DNA of 64,000 nucleotides from contig ONQC01000012.1 in NCBI GenBank assembly GCA_900319855.1, forward strand, positions 1-64,000. The letters run 5' to 3'. Position 1 is the stretch's first letter. Each line of letters starts with the position of its first letter. Both the position numbers and the translations under genes were made by a program. Below are positions 7,412 to 15,073 of the stretch, piece by piece. Origin of the DNA: an uncultured Bacteroidales bacterium. Lineage in GTDB: Bacteria; Bacteroidota; Bacteroidia; Bacteroidales; UBA932. A model generated the notes under the pieces. That model saw only the letters and a list, made by a program, of their open reading frames with translations. It was not told the DNA's origin and did not search any database.

Positions 7412-9610
7412 ATGCGCTTCCTGGAGGACCTGAACAGCCGGCAGCGGGAGGCGGTTACCGCCACCGAAGGACGCGTGCGCGTCATCGCCGGTGCCGGAAC
7501 CGGCAAAACCAAGGCCCTCACCTACCGGTACGCCTACCTGGTCAACGTGCTGGGCATCGACCCGGCCAACATCCTCTGCCTGACCTTTACCAACAAAGCG
7601 GCCGCCGAGATGCGCAGCCGCATCGCCCTGATGGTCCACAGCGGTGATTACAACGACTTTGTCTGCACCCTGCACGGGTTCTGCGTGAAATTCCTCCGCA
7701 AGGAAATCTACCGGCTCGGCTTCCCGAAATCCTTCACGATCCTCGACGAAGAAGACGCCAAGGCCCTGGCCAAGGAATGCATGGACGAACTCGGGATCAA
7801 ACGCACCGAAAAGACCGTCAAGAAGTTCCTGGACGGCATCGCGGCGGAAAAAGCCCTGAACGGATACATCGAAGGCTATATGCTCCCGGGCAACGTCATC
7901 ACCGATGCGATGCGACGCACCGGCAACCTGGCCTGTTTCGTGAGCCGCCAGCTGAAGGGCTGGGCCCTGGATTTCGACGACCTGATGAATTTCACCCTCT
8001 TCATCCTCGACCGCTTCCCCGATGCGCGGGAATACTGGCAGGAGCAGCTGAACTACATCATGGTCGACGAGGCGCAGGACTGCAACACCGACGACTGGAA
8101 CCTGATCGAGAAACTGGGTGCGAAACACCGGAACATCTTCGTGGTCGGCGACCCGGACCAGTGCATCTACGAATGGCGCGGGGCCAAACCGGCCCGCTTC
8201 GTGCAGTTCGCTTCGGACAAAGACATCGTGCTGGATGAGAATTACCGCAGCACACCCAAGATCCTGGACATCGCCAACTGCGTGATAGCCAATAATAAAA
8301 ACCGCATTCCAAAGGACCTTTTCACCCGGAGGGCCGAGGGCCGGGCCGTCATCCATTTCCATGGGAAAACCGAAAAGGAAGAGACGGACTGGATCGTCAG
8401 CCAGATCCGGCTGCTCCTGGACGGAGGCGCCTCCCCGCAGGACATCGCCATTCTCTACCGGTCTTCCTGGCAGTCCCGGGCGCTGGAGCAAGCCCTTCTC
8501 TCCGAGCAGCTTGCCTATGTCATCTGGGGCGGCATCCGGTTCTTTGAACGCAAAGAGATCAAAGATACGATCGCCTACCTGCGGCTGCTGGCCAACCCGG
8601 ATGACGACCTTTCCTTCCTCCGCATCATCAATATGCCCTCTCGGAAACTGGGCCGGGCCTTCCTGGACCGGTTGCGCGACCTGGCAGCCGCGGAAGGGGC
8701 ATCCTTGTTCCGGACCCTGGAGAAGCACGCTCCCGAGCTGGGAAAACCGAGTGCAGAAGCCTTCGTCCAGCTGATTACCGAAGGCAGGGAGAGGGTCGGC
8801 CAGGTTACGGTTTCGGACCTGATGAACCAGATGCTGGAGGCATCGGGCCTGAAACGGGTCATCCGCGAGGACCAGGACGAGGACCGGCTGGAGAACCTGG
8901 ACGAGTTGCTGCGTTCGGTGCGGTTCTATGAGCAGGCCCATGCCGAAGAAGAGCCGACCCTGACCGACTGGCTGCAGGATATCGCCCTGTATACCAATGC
9001 CGACTATCGCAAGGAGACCCGGGTCATCAAGCTGATGACCATCCACCAGGCCAAGGGGCTGGAGTTCCCCTATGTGTTCATCACCGGCCTGTCGGAAGGG
9101 ACGTTCCCGAACATGCGCACCATCCGGGAATACAAGAAAAACGGCGAGGAAGAAGAACGCCGGCTCATGTATGTCGCCATCACGCGGGCGGAAAAGGCCC
9201 TTTTCCTGACCGAGAGCGAGGGATATAACGTCGCCACGAAAATGAGCAAATACCCTTCCCGGTTCCTGGCAGAAATCAAGAAGAACATGGTCGTTGTCGA
9301 AGGGACCATCCCCGAAGAACTGTGGCGCGGGACCCGGAACCTGGTGCATGTGCTGGACGAGGAGAATTTCGTGCCGGAGGTCCTGGGAGCGGCCGTGGCC
9401 GCCCGCACCGGGGCGGACGGTTTCGCCGGAGACCGGGCCGAGTACAACAGTCCGTTCCAAGTCGGACAGACGGTCAGCCACGCCATCTTCGGAATCGGAA
9501 CCATCTTGTCGGCCAGCAGCGATTTTTCCACCTTCCAAGTCCGCTTTTCCGATGGGGCGACCCGGCATCTGAGGGCCTCTTTCCTGTCTTTGCCCGACAT
9601 GCCGGAGTAA
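7412..9610 (+). CDS. UvrD/PcrA-type superfamily 1A DNA helicase
   Basis: This is a 732-residue 3'-5' DNA helicase, normal in length for UvrD/PcrA. Motifs in order: Walker A GAGTGKTKAL (about residues 27-36), Ia LTFTNKAAAEM, motif II VDEAQD (about 218-223), motif III VVGDPDQCIYEWRGA, motif IV LDENYRST, motif V TIHQAKGLEFPYVFI and motif VI RLMYVAITRAEKALF. The C-terminal end VGQTVSHAIFGIGTI...FQVRFSDG resembles the Tudor-like domain of PcrA that contacts RNA polymerase. Roles are repair, removal of recombination intermediates or transcription-coupled repair. Bacteroidales often carry more than one UvrD paralog, so I do not assign uvrD or pcrA. Confidence 0.95.
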   Translation: MRFLEDLNSRQREAVTATEGRVRVIAGAGTGKTKALTYRYAYLVNVLGIDPANILCLTFTNKAAAEMRSRIALMVHSGDYNDFVCTLHGFCVKFLRKEIYRLGFPKSFTILDEEDAKALAKECMDELGIKRTEKTVKKFLDGIAAEKALNGYIEGYMLPGNVITDAMRRTGNLACFVSRQLKGWALDFDDLMNFTLFILDRFPDAREYWQEQLNYIMVDEAQDCNTDDWNLIEKLGAKHRNIFVVGDPDQCIYEWRGAKPARFVQFASDKDIVLDENYRSTPKILDIANCVIANNKNRIPKDLFTRRAEGRAVIHFHGKTEKEETDWIVSQIRLLLDGGASPQDIAILYRSSWQSRALEQALLSEQLAYVIWGGIRFFERKEIKDTIAYLRLLANPDDDLSFLRIINMPSRKLGRAFLDRLRDLAAAEGASLFRTLEKHAPELGKPSAEAFVQLITEGRERVGQVTVSDLMNQMLEASGLKRVIREDQDEDRLENLDELLRSVRFYEQAHAEEEPTLTDWLQDIALYTNADYRKETRVIKLMTIHQAKGLEFPYVFITGLSEGTFPNMRTIREYKKNGEEEERRLMYVAITRAEKALFLTESEGYNVATKMSKYPSRFLAEIKKNMVVVEGTIPEELWRGTRNLVHVLDEENFVPEVLGAAVAARTGADGFAGDRAEYNSPFQVGQTVSHAIFGIGTILSASSDFSTFQVRFSDGATRHLRASFLSLPDMPE

Positions 9611-9687
9611 AACGGTTTTGGTTTTAAATCGAAAGTTATTCTATCCGTTTGCCGTATTTTTAAAAGTTTATCGTAATTTTTCGTTAC

Positions 9688-9695
9688 TATTTTTG
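9688..9695 (+). promoter_or_regulatory. -7 element of the butyrate kinase gene
   Basis: TATTTTTG fits TAnnTTTG in an AT-rich 148-base gap between the helicase and the kinase. The predicted leader is about 60 bases. The -33 region is weak. Confidence 0.6.
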
Positions 9696-9758
9696 CGGCC
9701 GGTTCTTGCATATCCCGAAAAAAATCCCGACCTTGTAGCAGATTATGAAAAACATGTT

Positions 9759-10925
9759 ATGAGCGTCATCGGAACCATCAACGGCAAAGCCCCCCAGGGT
9801 ATCGTCCTGGTCGTCAACACCGGGTCCATCACCACCAAATTCGCAGTCTATCGTGACGGAGAACCCATCCTTGACCAGAAACTCGAGCATTCCGTCGAGG
9901 AGCTGTCGCAATTCGCCGACGTCATGGACCAGGACCAGATGCGGACGGACAAGATCCTGGGCGCCCTCCGCGAAAAGGGCATCCGCTTGGAAGACATCGA
10001 CATCGTCATGGCCCGCGGCGGCCTTTTCACCCCCTGCATCACCGGCGTATACAACGTCAACGCCGACATGCGGGAAGTCCTCGCCACCAGCCGGGACGGC
10101 AACCATGCCTGCAACCTCAGCGCCCTGATCGGCGACAACATCGCCCATGAGATCAACGAGCTGCGGGAGAAGGAAGGCCTCACGCCCCGCTTCGGCGCCT
10201 GCGTAGCCTATGTCGCCGATCCGCCGATGGCCGACGAGATGCTCCCGGAATGCCACGTCGGTGGCATCCCGGAATTCCCCCGCAAAACCCTTTTCCACGC
10301 CCTGAACACCCGCGCCATCATGCGCCAGTTCCTGCGTGACTCCGGCCGCAAGGCCGAAGACACGACGGCCGTCATCTGCCACATGGGCGGTGGCGTGACC
10401 ATCTCGCTGCACCGCGGCGGAAGGGTCATCGATACTTCCCACGGTCTGGGCGGAGACGGGCCGATCACCCCGGAACGCGCCGGCTGCTGCCCGCCTTACC
10501 CGCTGATTGACATGTGTTTCAGCGGAAAATATACCAAGGAAGAAATCAAGAAGAAACTCATCGGACACGGAGGTGCGGTCGCTTATTTCGGCACCAATGA
10601 CATGCGCGTCGTCGTCCAGCGGGCGAAGGAAGGCATTCCGGAATATGTCGTTTTCATGAAGGCCTTCGTCCTGAACATCGCCAAATACATCGTCGCCCAG
10701 GCGGCGGTCGTCGACGGCAAGGTCGACGTGATCATCCTCACCGGCGGCGTCGCCTACAGCAAGGACATCACCGACGCCATCACGCGCAAGGTGGAGTGGG
10801 TCGCCCCCGTCAAGGTCTATCCGGGCGAAAACGAACTGAACTCCCTCGCCGAGAACGGCTACATCATCCTGGCCGGCGCGACGAAGATCCATACCTACGA
10901 CAAGAATCGAATCATCGAAGACTAA
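9759..10925 (+). CDS. buk: Butyrate kinase family acyl kinase
   Basis: The enzyme interconverts a short or branched acyl phosphate and ADP with the free acid and ATP. I chose ATG 9759 (MSVIGTING, 388 residues); the frame extends upstream but has no good start and would cross the promoter. The ASKHA fold is visible: phosphate-1 loop VVNTGSITTKFAVY, HSVEELSQF, VMARGGLFTP..GVYNVN, GGIPEFPRKTLFHALNTRA, phosphate-2 ICHMGGGVTISLH, and adenosine motif VIILTGGVAYS. Length is slightly above the usual 355-360. Phosphate butyryltransferase is not in the window. The next genes are ilvE and VorDBAC, so isobutyryl or isovaleryl phosphate is a likely substrate (inference). Confidence 0.93.
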   Translation: MSVIGTINGKAPQGIVLVVNTGSITTKFAVYRDGEPILDQKLEHSVEELSQFADVMDQDQMRTDKILGALREKGIRLEDIDIVMARGGLFTPCITGVYNVNADMREVLATSRDGNHACNLSALIGDNIAHEINELREKEGLTPRFGACVAYVADPPMADEMLPECHVGGIPEFPRKTLFHALNTRAIMRQFLRDSGRKAEDTTAVICHMGGGVTISLHRGGRVIDTSHGLGGDGPITPERAGCCPPYPLIDMCFSGKYTKEEIKKKLIGHGGAVAYFGTNDMRVVVQRAKEGIPEYVVFMKAFVLNIAKYIVAQAAVVDGKVDVIILTGGVAYSKDITDAITRKVEWVAPVKVYPGENELNSLAENGYIILAGATKIHTYDKNRIIED

Positions 10926-10940
10926 AACTGATAATCAATC

Positions 10941-11990
10941 ATGGCCAACAACATTGATTACTCCAAGCGCTCGTTCAGCTACTATCCCACGAACGCGATT
11001 GTATTCTCCAAATGCATCGACGGCAAATGGACCGAGCCCGAGGTGACGGACAATTTCCATTTCAACCTGCACTGCTTCGCCGGCGTATTCCACTACGCCC
11101 CCTCCTGCTTCGAAGGATTGAAAGCATTCGAAGGCGTCGACGGAAAAGTCCGCCTGTTCCGCCCGGACGAGAATGCCAAGCGCATGATCAGCAGCGCCAA
11201 ATACCTGGACATGCCGGCCCCGTCGGTCGAGATGTTCGTCGACCTGTGCGTCCGCTGCGTCCAGGCCAACTGGGAGTTCATTCCCCCGTATGAGAGCGGC
11301 GCCTCCCTGTACCTGCGCCCGGTCCTGTTCGGCATCAACCCGCAGCTGGGTATCAAGTCCGCCAATGACGTGATGTTCGCCGTCATGGCTTCCGGCGTCG
11401 GCACCTATTCCGGCGCGAAGGCCCTGCTCCCGGGCACGGCCGTCATCTCCCGCAACTATGACCGCGCCGCCACCTACGGCTCCGGCGGCTACAAGCTCGG
11501 CGCCAACTACGCCCAGTCCCTGCACGCCTACAACCTGGCCCACAACCTGGGCTACCGCGAGCTCCTCTTCCTCGACACCGCCACCCATACCCACATCGAG
11601 GAATTCGGATCCTCCAACTTCTTCGCCATCAAGGACAACACCTATATCACCCCGGATTCGCACAGCGTCCTTCCGTCCATCACCAACAAGAGCCTCCGCA
11701 CCGTGGCCGAGGAGTTCGGCCTGAAGGTCGAGCGCCGCAAGGTCTTCGTCGAGGAACTGGCCGGATTTGAAGAAGTCAACTCCTGCGGCACGGCGGTCGT
11801 AATCACCCCGATCTGCAGCATCGACGACAAGGAGACCCTCGAGGGCGACAAGATCCTGCACACCTACAAGATCGGTAATCCGGAGCAGTGCGGCCCCGTC
11901 AGCGAAAAGCTCTACCGCCGCATCATCGGCATCCAGAAAGGCATGGAAGAGGACACCTACGGCTGGTGCCTGTTCGTAGACCGGAAATAG
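10941..11990 (+). CDS. ilvE: Branched-chain amino acid aminotransferase
   Basis: This fold-type IV PLP enzyme transfers the amino group between leucine, isoleucine or valine and 2-oxoglutarate. At 349 residues it matches the long BCAT branch. Visible signatures are FHYAPSCFEGLKAFEG, RPDENAKRMISSAK, LYLRPVLFGINP, the PLP lysine in GGYKLGANYAQS, ELLFLDTATHTHIEEFGSSNFF and SCGTAVVITPI. It starts 15 bases after buk. Placement between an acyl kinase and a 2-ketoisovalerate-type ferredoxin oxidoreductase suggests it runs in the catabolic direction here, though biosynthetic use is equally possible for the enzyme. Confidence 0.96.
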   Translation: MANNIDYSKRSFSYYPTNAIVFSKCIDGKWTEPEVTDNFHFNLHCFAGVFHYAPSCFEGLKAFEGVDGKVRLFRPDENAKRMISSAKYLDMPAPSVEMFVDLCVRCVQANWEFIPPYESGASLYLRPVLFGINPQLGIKSANDVMFAVMASGVGTYSGAKALLPGTAVISRNYDRAATYGSGGYKLGANYAQSLHAYNLAHNLGYRELLFLDTATHTHIEEFGSSNFFAIKDNTYITPDSHSVLPSITNKSLRTVAEEFGLKVERRKVFVEELAGFEEVNSCGTAVVITPICSIDDKETLEGDKILHTYKIGNPEQCGPVSEKLYRRIIGIQKGMEEDTYGWCLFVDRK

Positions 11991-11993
11991 TCC

Positions 11994-12263
11994 ATGGAGG
12001 AGAAGGTCAGAGGGCTGCTGGCCCAAAGCAAGGCCGACGAGGCCATCGACCTGCTGACCCGCTACCAGGCGGACGGCGGGGTGATGGATGACACCTTGTT
12101 CTACCTGCTCGGCAACGCGTGGCGGAAGAAGGGCAACTGGCAGATGGCCATGAACAACTACCTGGAGGCCATCCACCGCAATCCCGAAAGCCCGGCCGTA
12201 CAGGCCCTGGAGATCGCCAACGAAATCCTCGCCTTCTACAACAAGGACATGTACAACCAATAG
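11994..12263 (+). CDS. Small TPR protein
   Basis: This 89-residue helical protein starts 3 bases after the ilvE stop. The segments EAIDLLTRYQADGG and LFYLLGNAWRKKGNWQMAMNNYLEAIHRNPES fit one to two tetratricopeptide repeats. There is no signal or membrane segment. From memory, a similar small TPR gene precedes the Vor ferredoxin subunit in Bacteroides genomes, which suggests a conserved accessory function such as assembly, but that is not demonstrated. Confidence 0.82.
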   Translation: MEEKVRGLLAQSKADEAIDLLTRYQADGGVMDDTLFYLLGNAWRKKGNWQMAMNNYLEAIHRNPESPAVQALEIANEILAFYNKDMYNQ

Positions 12264-12273
12264 ATTATTTGGT

Positions 12274-12281
12274 TATCTTTG
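12274..12281 (+). promoter_or_regulatory. -7 element upstream of VorD
   Basis: TATCTTTG matches TAnnTTTG exactly, 25 bases before the VorD ATG and just past the TPR stop. It would let the oxidoreductase genes be transcribed separately from buk-ilvE. Confidence 0.65.
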
Positions 12282-12306
12282 ACATAACAACTAAAACGGA
12301 CACTAT

Positions 12307-12537
12307 ATGGCTAAAATGAAAGGCGCGACAGTTGTCGACATCGAACGCTGCAAAGGCTGCCGCCTGTGCGTGGTCGCCTGCCCCCTGAACGTTCTTGCCC
12401 TGACCACCAAGACCGTCAACCAGAAGGGCTACAACTATGCTGAAGCCGTCCTGGAAGACACCTGCACGGGCTGCTCGTCCTGTGCGATCGTCTGCCCGGA
12501 CGGATGTATCACCGTTTATCGTAAAAAGGAGGCTTAA
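12307..12537 (+). CDS. vorD: 2-oxoacid:ferredoxin oxidoreductase delta subunit (2x[4Fe-4S])
   Basis: The 76-residue ferredoxin-like subunit carries two cluster motifs, CKGCRLCVVACP and CTGCSSCAIVCP, and passes electrons from the TPP site to ferredoxin. It is the first gene of a D-B-A-C order typical of the 2-ketoisovalerate oxidoreductase of Bacteroidales. Its last codons contain AAGGAGG (12526-12532), a rare good Shine-Dalgarno for this window, 7 bases before the next ATG. Confidence 0.93.
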   Translation: MAKMKGATVVDIERCKGCRLCVVACPLNVLALTTKTVNQKGYNYAEAVLEDTCTGCSSCAIVCPDGCITVYRKKEA

Positions 12538-12539
12538 CC

Positions 12540-13622
12540 ATGGCTGAGAAAGAAATCACCTTGATGAAAGGCAATGAGGCCATTGCCCATGCCGCCATCC
12601 GCTGCGGTTGCGACGGATATTTCGGCTACCCGATCACCCCGCAGTCCGAGGTCCTCGAGACCCTCGCCGCGGAGAAACCCTGGGAGACCACCGGCATGGT
12701 CGTCCTCCAGGCGGAAAGCGAGGTCGCTTCCATCAACATGGTCTATGGCGGCGCCGCTTCCGGCAAACGCGTCATGACCTCCTCTTCCTCCCCGGGCATC
12801 AGCCTGATGCAGGAAGGCATTTCCTACATGGCAGGCGCCGAACTCCCGGCCCTGATCGTCAACGTCTCCCGCGGCGGCCCGGGCCTCGGCACAATCCAGC
12901 CCAGCCAGGCGGACTATTTCCAGACCGTCAAGGGCGGCGGTCACGGCGACTACCGGCTGATCACCCTCGCCCCGGCATCCGTCCAGGAAATGGCGGACTT
13001 CGTGGACCTGGCCTTCGAGCTGGCCTTCAAGTACCGCAACCCGGCCATGATCCTGTCCGACGGCGCCATCGGCCAGATGATGGAAAAAGTCGTCCTCCCG
13101 GACTTCAAGCCGCGCCGCACCGAGGCTGAAATCGCCGAGCAGTGCCCCTGGGCCACCACCGGCCGCATCGGCATGCGCAAGCCCAACATCATCACCTCCC
13201 TGGAACTCCGTTCCGAGGAAATGGAAATCATCAACCTCCGTCTCCAGGCCAAATACCGCGAGATCGAAGAGAAGGAAGTCCGTTTCGAAGAGTACATGAC
13301 CGAAGATGCCGAATACCTGATCGTGGCATTCGGTTCCGCAGCCCGTATCTCCAAGAAAGTCATCGCCCTCGCCCGTGAGCAGGGCATCAAGGTCGGTCTG
13401 CTCCGTCCGATCACCCTGTGGCCGTTCCCGACCAAACGCATCGCCGAGCTGGGCAAGCAGGTGAAGGGTATCCTTTCCCTGGAAATCAACGCCGGCCAGA
13501 TGGTCGAGGACATCAAGCTCGCCGTCGAGTGCAACATCCCGGTCAAGTGGTACGGCCGCCTGGGCGGCATCATCCCGGAACCGGAAGAGGTAGTCGAAGA
13601 AATCAAGAAAATGACCCGCTAA
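12540..13622 (+). CDS. vorB: 2-ketoisovalerate (3-methyl-2-oxobutanoate):ferredoxin oxidoreductase alpha subunit
   Basis: This 360-residue subunit supplies the pyrimidine-binding half of the thiamine diphosphate site. GNEAIAHAAIRCGCDGYFGYPITPQSE, VLQAESEVASINMVYGGAASGKRVMTSSSSPG and QPSQADYFQTVKGGGHGDYR agree closely with remembered VorB sequences rather than with KorA, which has a fused gamma domain. The C-terminal part (LIVAFGSAARISKKVI, GLLRPITLWPFP) is the CoA-side domain. The complex oxidises branched 2-oxoacids to acyl-CoA, CO2 and reduced ferredoxin. Distinction from 2-oxoglutarate or indolepyruvate enzymes is by similarity only. Confidence 0.92.
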   Translation: MAEKEITLMKGNEAIAHAAIRCGCDGYFGYPITPQSEVLETLAAEKPWETTGMVVLQAESEVASINMVYGGAASGKRVMTSSSSPGISLMQEGISYMAGAELPALIVNVSRGGPGLGTIQPSQADYFQTVKGGGHGDYRLITLAPASVQEMADFVDLAFELAFKYRNPAMILSDGAIGQMMEKVVLPDFKPRRTEAEIAEQCPWATTGRIGMRKPNIITSLELRSEEMEIINLRLQAKYREIEEKEVRFEEYMTEDAEYLIVAFGSAARISKKVIALAREQGIKVGLLRPITLWPFPTKRIAELGKQVKGILSLEINAGQMVEDIKLAVECNIPVKWYGRLGGIIPEPEEVVEEIKKMTR

Positions 13623-13635
13623 ACGAAGACGCCTT

Positions 13636-14400
<765 letters not shown>

Positions 14401-14416
14401 TAATACGCAAGGCACT

Positions 14417-14959
14417 ATGACACACGAAATTATCATTTCCGGATTCGGAGGACAGGGCGTCCTCTCGATGGGCAAGATCCTCGCCTATTCCGGCCTTATG
14501 GAAGACAAGGAGGTGACCTGGATGCCGGCGTACGGACCGGAGCAGCGCGGCGGTACCGCCAACGTGACCGTCATCGTCAGCGATGAGCCGGTTTCCTCTC
14601 CGATCCTGAGTTCCTATGACACGGCGATCGTCCTCAACCAGCCTTCCCTCGAGAAGTTCGAAGGCAAGGTCAAGCCGGGTGGTACCCTCATCTACGACGG
14701 CTACGGCATTAACGTCCCGCCGACCCGCAAGGACATCAACGTCTACCGGATCGACGCGATGGACAAGGCGGCCGAAATGAACATGATCAAGGTCTTCAAC
14801 ATGATTGTGCTCGGCGGCCTGCTGAAAGTGCATCCGATCGTTTCCATCGAGAGCGTGCTCAAGGCCCTCCGCAAGACCCTGCCGGAGCGCCACCACCACC
14901 TCATTCCGATGAACGAAGAGGCCATCCGCCTGGGCATGGACATCATCGAGCAGCAGTAA
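14417..14959 (+). CDS. vorC: 2-ketoisovalerate:ferredoxin oxidoreductase gamma subunit
   Basis: The 180-residue subunit has the gamma-domain signature GFGGQGVLSMGKILAYSG, followed by VTWMPAYGPEQRGGTANVTVIVSD and a closing helix MNEEAIRLGMDIIEQQ. It forms the core of the Vor complex with VorB and VorA. It is the last gene of the operon and is followed by a strong intrinsic terminator. Confidence 0.93.
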   Translation: MTHEIIISGFGGQGVLSMGKILAYSGLMEDKEVTWMPAYGPEQRGGTANVTVIVSDEPVSSPILSSYDTAIVLNQPSLEKFEGKVKPGGTLIYDGYGINVPPTRKDINVYRIDAMDKAAEMNMIKVFNMIVLGGLLKVHPIVSIESVLKALRKTLPERHHHLIPMNEEAIRLGMDIIEQQ

Positions 14960-14980
14960 CTCCCTTATTTATTCCCATTT

Positions 14981-15017
14981 AAAAGCGGTTCCGGTTTCCT
15001 GCCTGGACCGCTTTTTT
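14981..15017 (+). terminator. Intrinsic terminator of the vor operon
   Basis: AAAAGCGGT and ACCGCTTTT pair around a GC-rich loop and run into six T residues. It closes the transcript of the Vor genes; the -33 of the next promoter overlaps its T-tract. Confidence 0.85.
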
Positions 15018-15046
15018 GGCGTTGTCCGGAAAAGTGCGTAAATTTG
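15015..15046 (+). promoter_or_regulatory. Promoter of the putative porin gene
   Basis: TTTG at 15015-15018, a 20-base spacer and TAAATTTG at 15039-15046 give one of the best -33/-7 matches in the window. The leader before ATG 15074 is about 22 bases. Confidence 0.78.
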
Positions 15047-15073
15047 TAGGTTTATTGCCGGTAACGCTTCATT

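Noticed and set aside
6782-9568. 928-codon open frame on the minus strand opposite pncA and the helicase
   Set aside because: The helicase and PncA frames carry full motif sets; the opposite frame is a GC shadow with no recognisable content.
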